A DNA stretch of 64,000 nucleotides, taken from positions 6,324,001 to 6,388,000 of the forward strand of contig NZ_CP101137.1 of the NCBI RefSeq assembly GCF_028473745.1, given 5' to 3'. Position numbers and translations under genes: made by a program. The stretch's first letter is position 1, and every line of letters starts with the position of its first letter. Under the pieces are notes generated by a model. The model was not told where the DNA came from, ran no database searches, and saw only the letters and a list, made by a program, of their open reading frames with translations. The stretch comes from Streptomyces sp. M92 (GTDB taxonomy: Bacteria > Actinomycetota > Actinomycetes > Streptomycetales > Streptomycetaceae). Below are positions 42,332-51,357 of this stretch, piece by piece.

Positions 42332-42360
42332 AGTATGCATGACAACGCATGGCCATGCAA
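42332..42360 (-). promoter_or_regulatory. Leaderless argG promoter overlapped by ARG-box-like repeats
   Basis: Minus strand: TTGCAT (42360-42355), 17-base spacer, CATACT (42337-42332), then six bases to the ATG. The same interval holds GCATGGCCATGC, a 12-bp palindrome (42348-42359), and ATGCAT (42335-42340). These resemble the ATGCAT-rich ARG boxes of Streptomyces, so ArgR repression is likely. Confidence 0.6.
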
Positions 42361-42371
42361 AGCCCGGATGG

Positions 42372-43817
42372 TCACCGGGCCGTCGGCACCGCGATGTACT
42401 GGTACTCCAGGAACTCCTCGATCCCCACCGTCCCGCCCTCACGGCCGAGCCCGGACTGCTTGATCCCCCCGAAGGGCGCGGCCGGGTTGGAGACGAGGCC
42501 GGTGTTGAGACCGACCATGCCGACCTCCAGGCGCTCGCCGACGCGCAGGGCGCGGTCGAGGCCCTCGGTGAAGAGGTAGCCGACGAGTCCCCAGGGGGTG
42601 TCGTTGGCGCGGCGCACCACCTCGTCCTCGTCGTCGAAGGTGAGGATCGCGGCTACCGGTCCGAAGATCTCCGTCTCCATCAGCCGGCTGCCGGGGGAGA
42701 CTCCCGTGAGCACGGTGGGCGGGTAGAAGCAGCCGGGCCCGTCCGGGGTGCGGCCGCCCACGAGCACCTGAGCCCCGCGTTCCACCGCGTCGGCGACCAG
42801 GGCCTCCACCTTGGCCCGTCCGGCGGCGTCGATCAGCGGGCCGACGTCGACGCCGTCCCGGGTACCGGGGCCGACCACGAGGGCTCCCATGCGCTCGGCC
42901 AGACGCCGGCCGAACTCTCCGGCCACCGAGCTGTGGACGAAGAAGCGGTTCGCGGCGGTGCACGCCTCGCCCATGTTGCGCATCTTCGCGACCATCGCGC
43001 CGTCCACCGCCTTGTCCAGGTCGGCGTCGTCGAAGACGATGAACGGCGCGTTGCCGCCCAGCTCCATCGACGTGCGCACGACCGTGTCCGCGCACTGGGC
43101 CAGGAGCAGCCGCCCGACGGCCGTGGAGCCGGTGAAGGACAGCTTGCGGATCCGCCCGCCGCGCAGCAGCGGTTCGCACACCTCGCCCGCCCGGGAGGTG
43201 GTGACGACGTTGAGGACGCCGTCCGGCAGCCCGGCCTCCTGGAGGATCGCGGCGAGGGCGAGGCTGGACAGCGGTGTCTGCGGGGCCGGTTTGAGGACCA
43301 TCGTGCAGCCGGCCGCGACCGCCGGACCGATCTTGCGGGTGCCCATGGCCAGCGGGAAGTTCCACGGCGTGATCAGCAGGCAGGGGCCGACCGGTCGCCG
43401 GGAGAGCAGCATGCGGTTGCGTCCGTCGGGCAGGACGCCGTGACCGCCGTCGACGCGGACGGCCTCCTCGGAGAACCAGCGGAAGAACTCCGCCGCGTAC
43501 GCCACCTCGCCCCGGGCCTCCGCGAGCGGCTTGCCCATCTCGGCCGTCATCAGGCGGGCGAGCGCGTCGGTGCGGTCGAGGATGATCTCGTAGGCGCGGC
43601 GCAGGATCTCGCTGCGGGCCCGGGGCGCCGTCCGGGCCCACTCCTCCTGCGCCTGGACCGCCGCCTCCTCGGCGAGCCGGGCGTCTTTGGGTCCCGCGTC
43701 GGCGACGTGGCGGAGGACCTCGCCGGTCGCGGGGTCGTCCACGGGCATGACGGCGCCGTCGGCGGCGTCCGCCCACGCTCCGCCGATGAACAGCCGGGTC
43801 GGTGTGTCGTCGGTCAT
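42372..43817 (-). CDS. gabD: NAD(P)-dependent succinate-semialdehyde dehydrogenase
   Basis: 481 residues of the aldehyde dehydrogenase family. The cofactor region is TPWNFPLAM, the catalytic Glu in MELGGNAPFIVF (about 250-261), and the catalytic Cys in MRNMGEACTAANRFF. It oxidises succinate semialdehyde to succinate, the second step of GABA breakdown. GAGGAGGAG lies upstream. It lies 20 bp after the aminotransferase gene, and the pair is divergent from pucR. Substrate is inferred from homology and context. Confidence 0.85.
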   Translation of the reverse strand: MTDDTPTRLFIGGAWADAADGAVMPVDDPATGEVLRHVADAGPKDARLAEEAAVQAQEEWARTAPRARSEILRRAYEIILDRTDALARLMTAEMGKPLAEARGEVAYAAEFFRWFSEEAVRVDGGHGVLPDGRNRMLLSRRPVGPCLLITPWNFPLAMGTRKIGPAVAAGCTMVLKPAPQTPLSSLALAAILQEAGLPDGVLNVVTTSRAGEVCEPLLRGGRIRKLSFTGSTAVGRLLLAQCADTVVRTSMELGGNAPFIVFDDADLDKAVDGAMVAKMRNMGEACTAANRFFVHSSVAGEFGRRLAERMGALVVGPGTRDGVDVGPLIDAAGRAKVEALVADAVERGAQVLVGGRTPDGPGCFYPPTVLTGVSPGSRLMETEIFGPVAAILTFDDEDEVVRRANDTPWGLVGYLFTEGLDRALRVGERLEVGMVGLNTGLVSNPAAPFGGIKQSGLGREGGTVGIEEFLEYQYIAVPTAR

Positions 43818-43837
43818 CGCGCTCCTCCTCGCCGTGC

Positions 43838-45106
43838 TCACCGGTCCGCGCCCCGCGACGTGCCGGCCTCCACCGCGGCCGCCCAGGCCCGCAGCCCCTC
43901 GTCGATCTCCGACTCGCCGATCACCAGCGCCGGGATCATCCGCACCACCTGGTTCCAGGCGCCGCACAGCAGCAACAGCAGGCCCTCGTCGACGGCGGCC
44001 CGCTGGACCCGGGCGGCGGTTTCGGGGTCGGGCTCGCCGTCCTCGGTGACGAACTCGGAGGCCAGCATCAGCCCCATCCCGCGCACGTCCCCGATGGCCG
44101 GCGTGCGGTCCGCCACCGCCTCCAGTCCGTGGCGCAGCCGCGCCCCCATGGCCTCGGCGTTCTCGACGAGCTTCTCGTCGCGCACCACGTCGAGGGTGGC
44201 GCAGGCCGCCGCGCACGCCACCGCGTTGGCGCCGTAGGTGCCGCCCTGGGAGCCCGGCCAGGCCTTGCGCATCAGTTCCTCGGGGGCGGCGATCCCGGAC
44301 AGCGGGAAGCCGCTGGCCAGCCCCTTGGCCGTGACGAGGACGTCGGGGGTGACGCCGAAGTGCTCGTGGCCCCAGAACCGGCCGGTGCGGCCCACGCCGG
44401 TCTGCACCTCGTCCAGGATCAGCAGGAAGCCGTGCCGGTCCGCCCGTTCGCGCAGGCCTTCCATGAAGGTGCGGTTCGCGGGCACGTACCCGCCCTCGCC
44501 GAGGACCGGCTCGACGATGACGGCGGCGGTGTCGGCGGGCGAGGAGATCGTCTGAAGGGTGTAGTCGAGTTCCCTCAGGGCGAAGCGGGTGGCGGTGTCC
44601 TCGTCCCAGCCGTAGCGGAACGCGGTCGGGAAAGGGGTGACGACCACGCCGCTCATCAGCGGGGAGAAGCCGGACCGGAAGCGGGTGCCGGAGGTGGTCA
44701 TGGAGGCGGCGGCCACGGTGCGGCCGTGGAACCCGCCGTGGCAGACCAGGACGTTGGGCCGGCCGGTGGCCTGGCGGGCCAGGCGCAGCGCCGCCTCCAC
44801 CGCCTCGCTGCCGGAGTTGGTGAAGAACAGGCTGTCCAGCCCGGCGGGCAGCACCTCGCCGAGCCGTTCGACGAGCCGGCGCAGCGGCTGGTGCATGACG
44901 GTCGTGTACTGGCCGTGGATCAGCGTGCCCACCTGCTCCTGGGCGGCGGCCACCACCCTGGGGTGGCAGTGCCCGGTGCTGGTGACGCCGATGCCGGCGG
45001 TGAAGTCCAGATGGCGGCGGCCGTCCTCGCCGTAGAGGTGGACGCCCTCGCCCCGGACCGCCGTCACGGGCGTGGCCTGGCGAAGGTGCGGCGACAGTGC
45101 GGTCAT
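43838..45106 (-). CDS. gabT: Class III aminotransferase (4-aminobutyrate type)
   Basis: 422 residues, PLP-dependent. NSGSEAVEAALRLAR is the PLP phosphate-binding region, ILDEVQTGVGRTG holds the Asp that binds the pyridine nitrogen, and VTAKGLASGFP has the Schiff-base Lys. Family members include 4-aminobutyrate, acetylornithine and putrescine aminotransferases. Because it is followed by a succinate-semialdehyde dehydrogenase gene, GABA is the likely substrate. GGGAGA precedes the ATG. It is divergent from a PucR regulator. Confidence 0.8.
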   Translation of the reverse strand: MTALSPHLRQATPVTAVRGEGVHLYGEDGRRHLDFTAGIGVTSTGHCHPRVVAAAQEQVGTLIHGQYTTVMHQPLRRLVERLGEVLPAGLDSLFFTNSGSEAVEAALRLARQATGRPNVLVCHGGFHGRTVAAASMTTSGTRFRSGFSPLMSGVVVTPFPTAFRYGWDEDTATRFALRELDYTLQTISSPADTAAVIVEPVLGEGGYVPANRTFMEGLRERADRHGFLLILDEVQTGVGRTGRFWGHEHFGVTPDVLVTAKGLASGFPLSGIAAPEELMRKAWPGSQGGTYGANAVACAAACATLDVVRDEKLVENAEAMGARLRHGLEAVADRTPAIGDVRGMGLMLASEFVTEDGEPDPETAARVQRAAVDEGLLLLLCGAWNQVVRMIPALVIGESEIDEGLRAWAAAVEAGTSRGADR

Positions 45107-45167
45107 GCTCGTCTCCCGGCCTGGTCGTCGGTTCTGCTGCGTCCCCCGAGCATGCCCGCGGTGCGCG

Positions 45168-45193
45168 CCCGGACAACGCGTGAACTGTCCGGG
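45168..45193. promoter_or_regulatory. PucR operator candidate
   Basis: CCCGGACA, ten bases, TGTCCGGG: a perfect inverted repeat between the divergent gabT-like and pucR genes. A further half-site TGTCCGGGG is at about 45254-45262. This is probably the site through which PucR controls gabT-gabD, or autoregulates. Confidence 0.5.
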
Positions 45194-45332
45194 CGGGGCG
45201 CGGTCTTCGGACGTTGTGTCAACCGGTGTGCTCCACCGTGCCGCGCCCTTGGTTGTCCGGGGCGGGGCCCGGGCGCCCTTGCGCAGGTCAGTGACGCTTG
45301 TCAGAGTGACGACAGGCGCGCAGGGAGGCACC

Positions 45333-47036
45333 GTGAGCGAGAACCGGGACCCGGCTCCGGGACCCGTCCCGGCCGGCACGGCCACCCCCGTGCCCGCCCC
45401 GTACCCGGGCCCGGGGGGCCGTCCGCTCACCGTGGCCGACGTGCTGGCGCTGCCGGTCGTGGCCGACGGCGACCCGCGCGTGGTGACCGGAATGGAGCAC
45501 GTCGACCGCCCGGTGCGCTGGGTCCACATCACCGAGCTGACGGACCCCGCCTCCTTCCTCAAGGGCGGCGAACTGGTCCTCACCACCGGCATGCCGCTGC
45601 CCGATGACACCGGCGGGGTGCGCCGCTACGTCGACGAACTCGCCGCGGTGGGCGCCGCGGCCCTGGTCATCGAGCTCGTCCGCCGGTACCACCGGCCGCC
45701 CGACGCGCTGGTCGACGCCTGCCGGGCGCGCGGTCTGCCCCTGGTCACGCTGGCCAAGGACGTGAACTTCCTGGAGGTCACGCAGGTCGTTCACGCGCTG
45801 CTCCTCGGCAACCAGGCGGACGCGATGCGTCGGACCCAGCGCGTCCACGAGGCGTTCACCGCCCTCACCCTGCGGGGCGCCGGTCCCGAGGACGTGCTGC
45901 GCGCCGCGGCGGAGATGAGCGGACGCACGGTCGTACTGGAGAACCTGGTCCACCGGGCACTGGTCTGCGAGCCCTCCGGCAGCACCGCGGAAGCCGTGCT
46001 CACCGACTGGGAACGGCGCTCCCGGTCCACCCCCGCCGCCGACCGGGCGGGAATCCGCGGGTCCGAGGGCTGGCTCGTGGCGCCGGTGGAGTACCAGGGC
46101 GAGACCTGGGGACGGGTGGCCATGCTCCACGACCCGTCGGGCACGTCCGCCCCGGCCCGCACGGCCGCTCCCCCGCCCTTCGGTCCCGAGGACGTCACCG
46201 TCCTGGAGCGCACCGCGATGGCCCTCACCATCGCCCGCCTCACCCATCCCACGCCCTGGGAACGCGCCGCGCACCGCAACGCCCTGCGCGACCTCGCTGA
46301 ACAGCGCCACCACTCCCCCGCGGACGCGCGCGCCCGCGTCGCGGCGCTCGGGCTGCCCACGGAGCACACCCGCTTCGTCGCCGTCCTCGCCGACGTCCCG
46401 GCCGAATCGGACACCGCGAGGACCGAGGCCCGCCTCTCCGAGGAGCTGGACGCGTCGGGAGCACATGCGCTCGTCGGCCTCCTGGCCCCCGCCCGCATCG
46501 GCGTGCTGCTGGCGCTGCGCCCGTCCCAGCCGTGGCGGCAGGCGGTCGAGCGGGTGAGCCGGACCGTCCTGGACCCGGCCCCGGGGACGACCGTGAGCGT
46601 CGGCTCCCCGGCCGGGGACCTCGCCGACGTCGCCCGCTCGTTCCGCGAGGCGGCCCGGGTGGCCGAGGCGACCGGGCCCGGGCAGCCCCTGCCCCCGGAC
46701 CGCTCCTTCCACGAACGGTCCGACATCGGCCTGCGCCGCCTGCTCTTCGCGCTCCGCGACGACACCCGGGTCCAGGAGTACGCGGAACGGCAGCTGGGCC
46801 GCCTCCTCGACCACGACGCACGGCACGGCACCGGCCTCCTGGCCACCCTGCGGAACTACCTGGACGCCGCCGGCAACAAGACCGTCGCCGCCCGCGCGGC
46901 TGGCGTGTCCCGGGAGACCGTCTACCAACGCCTGCGCACCATCGAGCGGGTGCTCGGCCGCGACCTGGAATCCGGCGAGCAGCGCACCGAACTCCACGTG
47001 GCGCTCCAGGCACTCGACGCCCTGCGGGGGCGCTGA
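45333..47036 (+). CDS. PucR family transcriptional regulator
   Basis: 567 residues. N-terminal PucR domain (about 35-155), a GAF-like middle region, a GGDEF-like fold in the third part and the C-terminal helix-turn-helix LRNYLDAAGNKTVAARAAGV followed by SRETVYQRLRTIERVLG. GTG start behind AGGGAGG. Such regulators usually activate nitrogen-compound catabolism; here it is divergent from gabT-gabD, so GABA utilisation is the probable target. Confidence 0.88.
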   Translation: MSENRDPAPGPVPAGTATPVPAPYPGPGGRPLTVADVLALPVVADGDPRVVTGMEHVDRPVRWVHITELTDPASFLKGGELVLTTGMPLPDDTGGVRRYVDELAAVGAAALVIELVRRYHRPPDALVDACRARGLPLVTLAKDVNFLEVTQVVHALLLGNQADAMRRTQRVHEAFTALTLRGAGPEDVLRAAAEMSGRTVVLENLVHRALVCEPSGSTAEAVLTDWERRSRSTPAADRAGIRGSEGWLVAPVEYQGETWGRVAMLHDPSGTSAPARTAAPPPFGPEDVTVLERTAMALTIARLTHPTPWERAAHRNALRDLAEQRHHSPADARARVAALGLPTEHTRFVAVLADVPAESDTARTEARLSEELDASGAHALVGLLAPARIGVLLALRPSQPWRQAVERVSRTVLDPAPGTTVSVGSPAGDLADVARSFREAARVAEATGPGQPLPPDRSFHERSDIGLRRLLFALRDDTRVQEYAERQLGRLLDHDARHGTGLLATLRNYLDAAGNKTVAARAAGVSRETVYQRLRTIERVLGRDLESGEQRTELHVALQALDALRGR

Positions 47037-47155
47037 CCGCGCCGGGGGAATCGGCGGTGCGGGAACGGCGGGCACGGGTAGGGGCGTCCGTGAAGACACA
47101 GGCGAAAGCCTCGCCCGCGACCGCCCGCCCGGCCAGACCCCGAAGGACCGAACGC

Positions 47156-47851
47156 ATGACATCCCCCACTGAGATCCGTGAAGTACCGGAAATCCCCACC
47201 ACCCTCGGGGAGCAGCTCCTGCTCCTCTCGCTGGACGACGAGTCCGGCACCGCGAGGGAGACGGCGCGGGTGGCGCCGGCGATCGCCGCGGCCGCGCTGG
47301 TGGAGCTGTCCCTGGCCGGCCGCGTCGACGTGACCGACGAGAAGGTCACCGTCGTCGACGCGACGCCGCTGGGCGAGCCCGCCCTGGACGCCGCGCTCGA
47401 GGCCGTCGGCGACGGCGAGCCGGGCACGGCCAAGGACTGGATCGAGCGGCTGAAGACGGACCCGGCGGACCGTGCGAACACCGGCCTGATCGTCAAGGGC
47501 CTGATCCGCGAGGAGCGCAAGAAGGTGCTCGGGCTCTTCCCGGTACGCCGCTACCCGGAGGCCGACGGCTCCGTGGAGGCGGCGGTGCGCCGGCGCCTGG
47601 AGGCCGTCGTCCTGGGCGGTGCGGCACCGGACGAGCGCACGGCGTCCCTGGTGGCCCTGTTGCACGGAGCGAAGCTGCACCGCCTGGCCTTCCCGGACGC
47701 CGACGCGCGCCGCGTGGTGGCGGCCATGGAGTCGGTCTCGCAGGGACGCTGGTCCGCGGCGGCCGTGCGCCACGTGGTGAAGGCCACGGAGGACGCGCTG
47801 GCGGTGATCGTCGCGGTGACGGCGGCGACGACGGTCGTGACGACCGTCTGA
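47156..47851 (+). CDS. GOLPH3/VPS74 family (GPP34) protein
   Basis: 231 residues. Matches GPP34-domain proteins, common in Streptomyces, whose eukaryotic relatives bind phosphatidylinositol-4-phosphate. TLGEQLLLLSLDDESGTA marks the start, GLFPVRRYPEADGS the hairpin region and AAVRHVVKATEDALAVIVAV the hydrophobic end. The bacterial role is unknown. AAGGA lies before the ATG. Confidence 0.88.
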   Translation: MTSPTEIREVPEIPTTLGEQLLLLSLDDESGTARETARVAPAIAAAALVELSLAGRVDVTDEKVTVVDATPLGEPALDAALEAVGDGEPGTAKDWIERLKTDPADRANTGLIVKGLIREERKKVLGLFPVRRYPEADGSVEAAVRRRLEAVVLGGAAPDERTASLVALLHGAKLHRLAFPDADARRVVAAMESVSQGRWSAAAVRHVVKATEDALAVIVAVTAATTVVTTV

Positions 47852-47951
47852 GGTCCATGCGAGACGCGGCGATGAGTTTCCCGCCGACCGCCGGTCCTAC
47901 ATCCTGAACGTGCTGGAAACCGGACCTGAGACAGACAGTGGGGAACCCGAG

Positions 47952-48524
47952 ATGCGTACCTTGATCAGCACCGCCTTCGTCTCGCTCGACGGCGTCGTGG
48001 AGGCCCCGGGCGGCGAGCCCGGTTACCGCAACTCCGGGTGGACCTTCAAGGACGTGGAGTTCCTGCCCGAGGCGTACGGCATCAAGGGCCGCGAGCAGAA
48101 GGAGGCCACGGCGCTGATGATGGGCCGGGTCAGCTACGAGGCGTTCAGCCCGGTGTGGCCGGACATGGAGGAGTTCGCCGACTACAAGGTGATGCCGAAG
48201 TACGTCGTCTCCACCACCCTCGGCGAGGACGACCTGGTCTCGAACTGGAACGAGATCACCATCCTGCGCTCGCTCGACGAGGTCGCCGCGCTGAAGGAGA
48301 CCGAGGGCGGCCCGATCATCGTCCACGGCAGCGCGGCGCTGAACCGGAGCCTGTCGGACGCCGGTCTGATCGACCGGTACCACCTGCTGGTCTTCCCGCT
48401 CCTGCTCGGCGCGGGCAAGCGGCTGTTCAGCACCACGGACAAGGACACCCAGAAGCTGAAGCTCGTCGAGCACGAGGTCTACGCCAACGGCCTGCAGAAG
48501 CAGGTCTTCGACGTGGTGCGCTGA
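47952..48524 (+). CDS. Dihydrofolate reductase family protein (RibD C-terminal type)
   Basis: 190 residues. MRTLISTAFVSLDGVVEAPG is the family start, LMMGRVSYEAF the NADPH region, and GGPIIVHGSAALNRSL the next motif. The catalytic acid of true DHFR is not evident, so the substrate is unknown; many such proteins are pteridine or riboflavin-related reductases. The ATG at 47952 is chosen over an upstream in-frame ATG at 47910, which is not in conserved sequence. Confidence 0.85.
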   Translation: MRTLISTAFVSLDGVVEAPGGEPGYRNSGWTFKDVEFLPEAYGIKGREQKEATALMMGRVSYEAFSPVWPDMEEFADYKVMPKYVVSTTLGEDDLVSNWNEITILRSLDEVAALKETEGGPIIVHGSAALNRSLSDAGLIDRYHLLVFPLLLGAGKRLFSTTDKDTQKLKLVEHEVYANGLQKQVFDVVR

Positions 48525-48530
48525 CCCGGC

Positions 48531-48890
48531 TCAGCCGCGCAGCGTCCTGCGCAGCACCAGGCCGCCGATCGCCAAGAGGGCGGGGAAGCCGCCCTTCGGC
48601 ATCACCGCGGTTCCCGCCACGCCGACGGCGGCCAGCACGGCCCCGGCGGCGCGCTGGGCGGGGACGTCCCGGTGCTCCTCCGCGGACCGCAGCAGCCGGC
48701 CGCCCATCCACAGGGCGGGCGCGGCGGCCAGGAACCAGAAGGCGGTGGCCCCATCGCCCCGGTCCGGCACGGAGCCCAGGAGGTTCCCGCGCGCCAGATC
48801 GGCGAGCACGTCGCGGTAGACCACGGCGCCGACGGCGCCGTGGGCGAGGCCGACGAACTGGAGCTGGCGTCCGGCTGAGCATCGCGTCAT
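48531..48890 (-). CDS. Small membrane protein, possibly DUF6463-like
   Basis: 119 residues with four hydrophobic segments (FVGLAHGAVGAVVY, ATAFWFLAAAPALWMGG, AAGAVLAAVGVAGTAV and GGFPALLAIGGLVL). The pattern of His in the first helix and WF in the second is like DUF6463 proteins. No function known. GAGG lies upstream of the ATG. It is convergent with the DHFR-like gene with a six-base gap. Confidence 0.65.
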   Translation of the reverse strand: MTRCSAGRQLQFVGLAHGAVGAVVYRDVLADLARGNLLGSVPDRGDGATAFWFLAAAPALWMGGRLLRSAEEHRDVPAQRAAGAVLAAVGVAGTAVMPKGGFPALLAIGGLVLRRTLRG

Positions 48891-48975
48891 GGCCTCATCG
48901 TACGGGCGGACAACCGCCGACGAGCGGCGCACCCGGGCGAATTGCCGACTGCGCCCCTCGTGATCCGCCGGCGGA

Positions 48976-51357
48976 TCAGGCGTCGGCGGCGCCTTCGACG
49001 CCGAAGTCGGCGTGCAGTCGCCGGTTGTGGTCGACGCGGCGCGTCGGGCCCGTGAGGGTGACCGTCGCCGTCAGACGCGGATCGGTGCTGGAGGCGGCGA
49101 ACCTCAGTTCCAGATCGCCCGGTTCGACGAGGCGGTGACCGTCGCGGCCGGTGAACGCGGCGAGGTCGGCCGGGACCGTGACGCGCAGCCGGCGCTCCTC
49201 CCCCGCCTCCAACGGCACCCGGGTGTAACCGATGAGGCGCCGCACCGGCTGGACGACGGAGGCGACCGGGTCGTGCAGGTAGAGCTGGACGACCTCGGTG
49301 CCGTGCCGCGCGCCGGTGTTGCGGACGGTGAGGGCCAGCCGGAACTCCCCGTCGGTGGGCGCCTTCACGTCGTCCACGACGAGGTCGCACCACTCGAACG
49401 TGGTGTACGTGAGGCCGTGCCCGAAGCCGAAGGCGGGCGTCGGGTCGATGTTGGACACCTCGCTGGCGTGAGCGAGCCGGGCCCCGAGGTAGGTGGTCGG
49501 CTGGGCACCCGGACCGCGGGGCACGCTGACCGGCAGCCGGCCCGAGGGGTTGGTCCGTCCGCCGATTACCGCGGCGAGGGCGGCGGTGCCCTCCACGCCG
49601 GGGAAGAACGACTGGACGATAGCCGCGGACTCCCGCACGGCCCGGCCCAGGGCATAGGGGCGTCCCGCGAGCAGCACGGTCACGACCGGCTTGCCGGTGT
49701 CGAGCAGCGCGTCGAGGAGCCGCTGCTGCGCGCCGGGCAGGCTCAGCGACTCCGCGTCGCAGCCCTCGCCGCTGGTGCCGCGCCCGAACAGCCCGGCCCG
49801 GTCGCCCAACACGGCGAGGACGACGTCCGCGTCGCGGGCCGCCCGGACGGCGTCGGGGATGCCGGACAGGTCCCCGTCGTCGACGCCGGTGCCCCGTACG
49901 ACCGTGAGTTCCGCGTCGGGGAACTCGGCGGCCAGCGTGGAGCGCAGGGTGGGCAGGTCGATGCCGAGGGGGGTCTTGGGGTGGTGGACGCCGATGTGCT
50001 GGGGGAAGGAGTAGCAGCCCAGTACGGCGGTGGGCTCGTCGGCGTTGGGTCCGACCAGGGCGATGCGGCGCGGCCGGTCGAGCGGCAGGGTGCCGTCGTT
50101 GCTCAGGAGGACGACCGCCTCCTCGGCGACCGTGCGGGCCAGCTCCCGGTTCTCCGGGCCGTCGAGGTCGATCCGGCCGCGCAGGGATTCCGGGTCGTCC
50201 AGGTCGGCGCCGTCCAGCGCGGACGGTACGGGGTCCCAGTCCCGGTCGAGCAGGCCGAGTTCGGCCTTCTGCGTGAGCACCCGGCGCAGGGCTCGGTCGA
50301 TCACCTCCTCGGGGACCCGGCCGGCCGCCACCGCCTCGGTCAGGGGTGCGCCGAAGGTCTTGACGGTGGGCAGTTCGACGTCGACGCCCGCCCCGAGCGC
50401 GGCCCCGGCGGCACCGGCCCAGTCGGCGGCGATGTCGTGCAGGGTCTTGAGGAAGGCGATGCCGAAGTAGTCGGCGACGACGGTGCCCTCGAAGCCCCAG
50501 GTTTCCCTGAGCAGTCCGGTCAGCAGGTCCTCGTCGGCCGCGGCGGGCACGCCGTCGGTGTCGGTGTAGGACGCCATCACCGACCGGGCGCCGCCCTCGC
50601 GGACCGCCATCTCGAAGGGCGGCAGCAGCACGTCGGCGCGCTCGCGCGGCCCCATGGGCGCGGGGGCGAGGTTGCGGCCGGCCCGGGAGGCCGAGTAGCC
50701 GACGAAGTGCTTGAGGGTGGCGACGATTCCGGCTCCCTCCAGACCGCGCACATAGGCGGTGCCGATGGTGCCGACGAGGTAGGGGTCCTCGCCGATGGTC
50801 TCCTCGACGCGGCCCCAGCGGGCGTCGCGCACCACGTCCAGAACGGGTGCGAGGCCCTGGTGGACGCCGACGGAGCGCATGTCGCGGCCGATCGCGGTGG
50901 CCATGCGGTGGACGAGGTCCGGGTCGAAGGTGGCGCCCCAGGACAGCGGGACGGGGTAGGCGGTCGCGCCCCAGGCGGCGAAGCCGGCCAGACACTCCTC
51001 GTGCGCGACGGCGGGGATGCCGAACCGGTTCGCCGAGGCGATGCGCGCCTGGGTGCGCAGCAGCGAGAGCGCTCCGAGCGCGGGGTCGACGGGGGCGGTG
51101 CCGAAGGGACGGGTCAACTGGCCCAGTCCGGTGGGCACGAGCAGGTCGAGGTCGACGGCCTCCTCCATGTCGTGCTGGTGGGGGGCTACGTCGCCACCCT
51201 CGTCGGACGCGCCGACCCACACGCCGTACAGCTGGGCGATCTTCTCCTCCACGGTCATCGCCTTGATCAGCGCGGACACCCGGGTGGAGACGGGGTGGGC
51301 GGGGTCGTTCCAGAGGGGGACTTCAGGGGCGGTCTCAACGGCCACGTTGTCGATCAC
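48976..51357 (-). CDS. bxlA: GH3 beta-xylosidase (BxlA-like)
   Basis: 793 residues, cytoplasmic (no signal). Hydrolyses xylobiose imported by BxlEFG. The GH3 N-terminal domain (about 30-330) has GVHQGLAPVLDVVRDARWGR and the nucleophile Asp in GTVVADYFGIAFL. The alpha/beta sandwich domain follows (about 380-600) with the acid/base candidate in the GRGTSGEGCDAESL region, then a fibronectin type III-like C-terminal domain. GTG start overlapped by the bxlG stop (GTGA), so it is translationally coupled. Beta-glucosidase activity cannot be excluded, but the BxlR-type operator favours xylosides. Confidence 0.85.
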   Translation of the reverse strand: MIDNVAVETAPEVPLWNDPAHPVSTRVSALIKAMTVEEKIAQLYGVWVGASDEGGDVAPHQHDMEEAVDLDLLVPTGLGQLTRPFGTAPVDPALGALSLLRTQARIASANRFGIPAVAHEECLAGFAAWGATAYPVPLSWGATFDPDLVHRMATAIGRDMRSVGVHQGLAPVLDVVRDARWGRVEETIGEDPYLVGTIGTAYVRGLEGAGIVATLKHFVGYSASRAGRNLAPAPMGPRERADVLLPPFEMAVREGGARSVMASYTDTDGVPAAADEDLLTGLLRETWGFEGTVVADYFGIAFLKTLHDIAADWAGAAGAALGAGVDVELPTVKTFGAPLTEAVAAGRVPEEVIDRALRRVLTQKAELGLLDRDWDPVPSALDGADLDDPESLRGRIDLDGPENRELARTVAEEAVVLLSNDGTLPLDRPRRIALVGPNADEPTAVLGCYSFPQHIGVHHPKTPLGIDLPTLRSTLAAEFPDAELTVVRGTGVDDGDLSGIPDAVRAARDADVVLAVLGDRAGLFGRGTSGEGCDAESLSLPGAQQRLLDALLDTGKPVVTVLLAGRPYALGRAVRESAAIVQSFFPGVEGTAALAAVIGGRTNPSGRLPVSVPRGPGAQPTTYLGARLAHASEVSNIDPTPAFGFGHGLTYTTFEWCDLVVDDVKAPTDGEFRLALTVRNTGARHGTEVVQLYLHDPVASVVQPVRRLIGYTRVPLEAGEERRLRVTVPADLAAFTGRDGHRLVEPGDLELRFAASSTDPRLTATVTLTGPTRRVDHNRRLHADFGVEGAADA

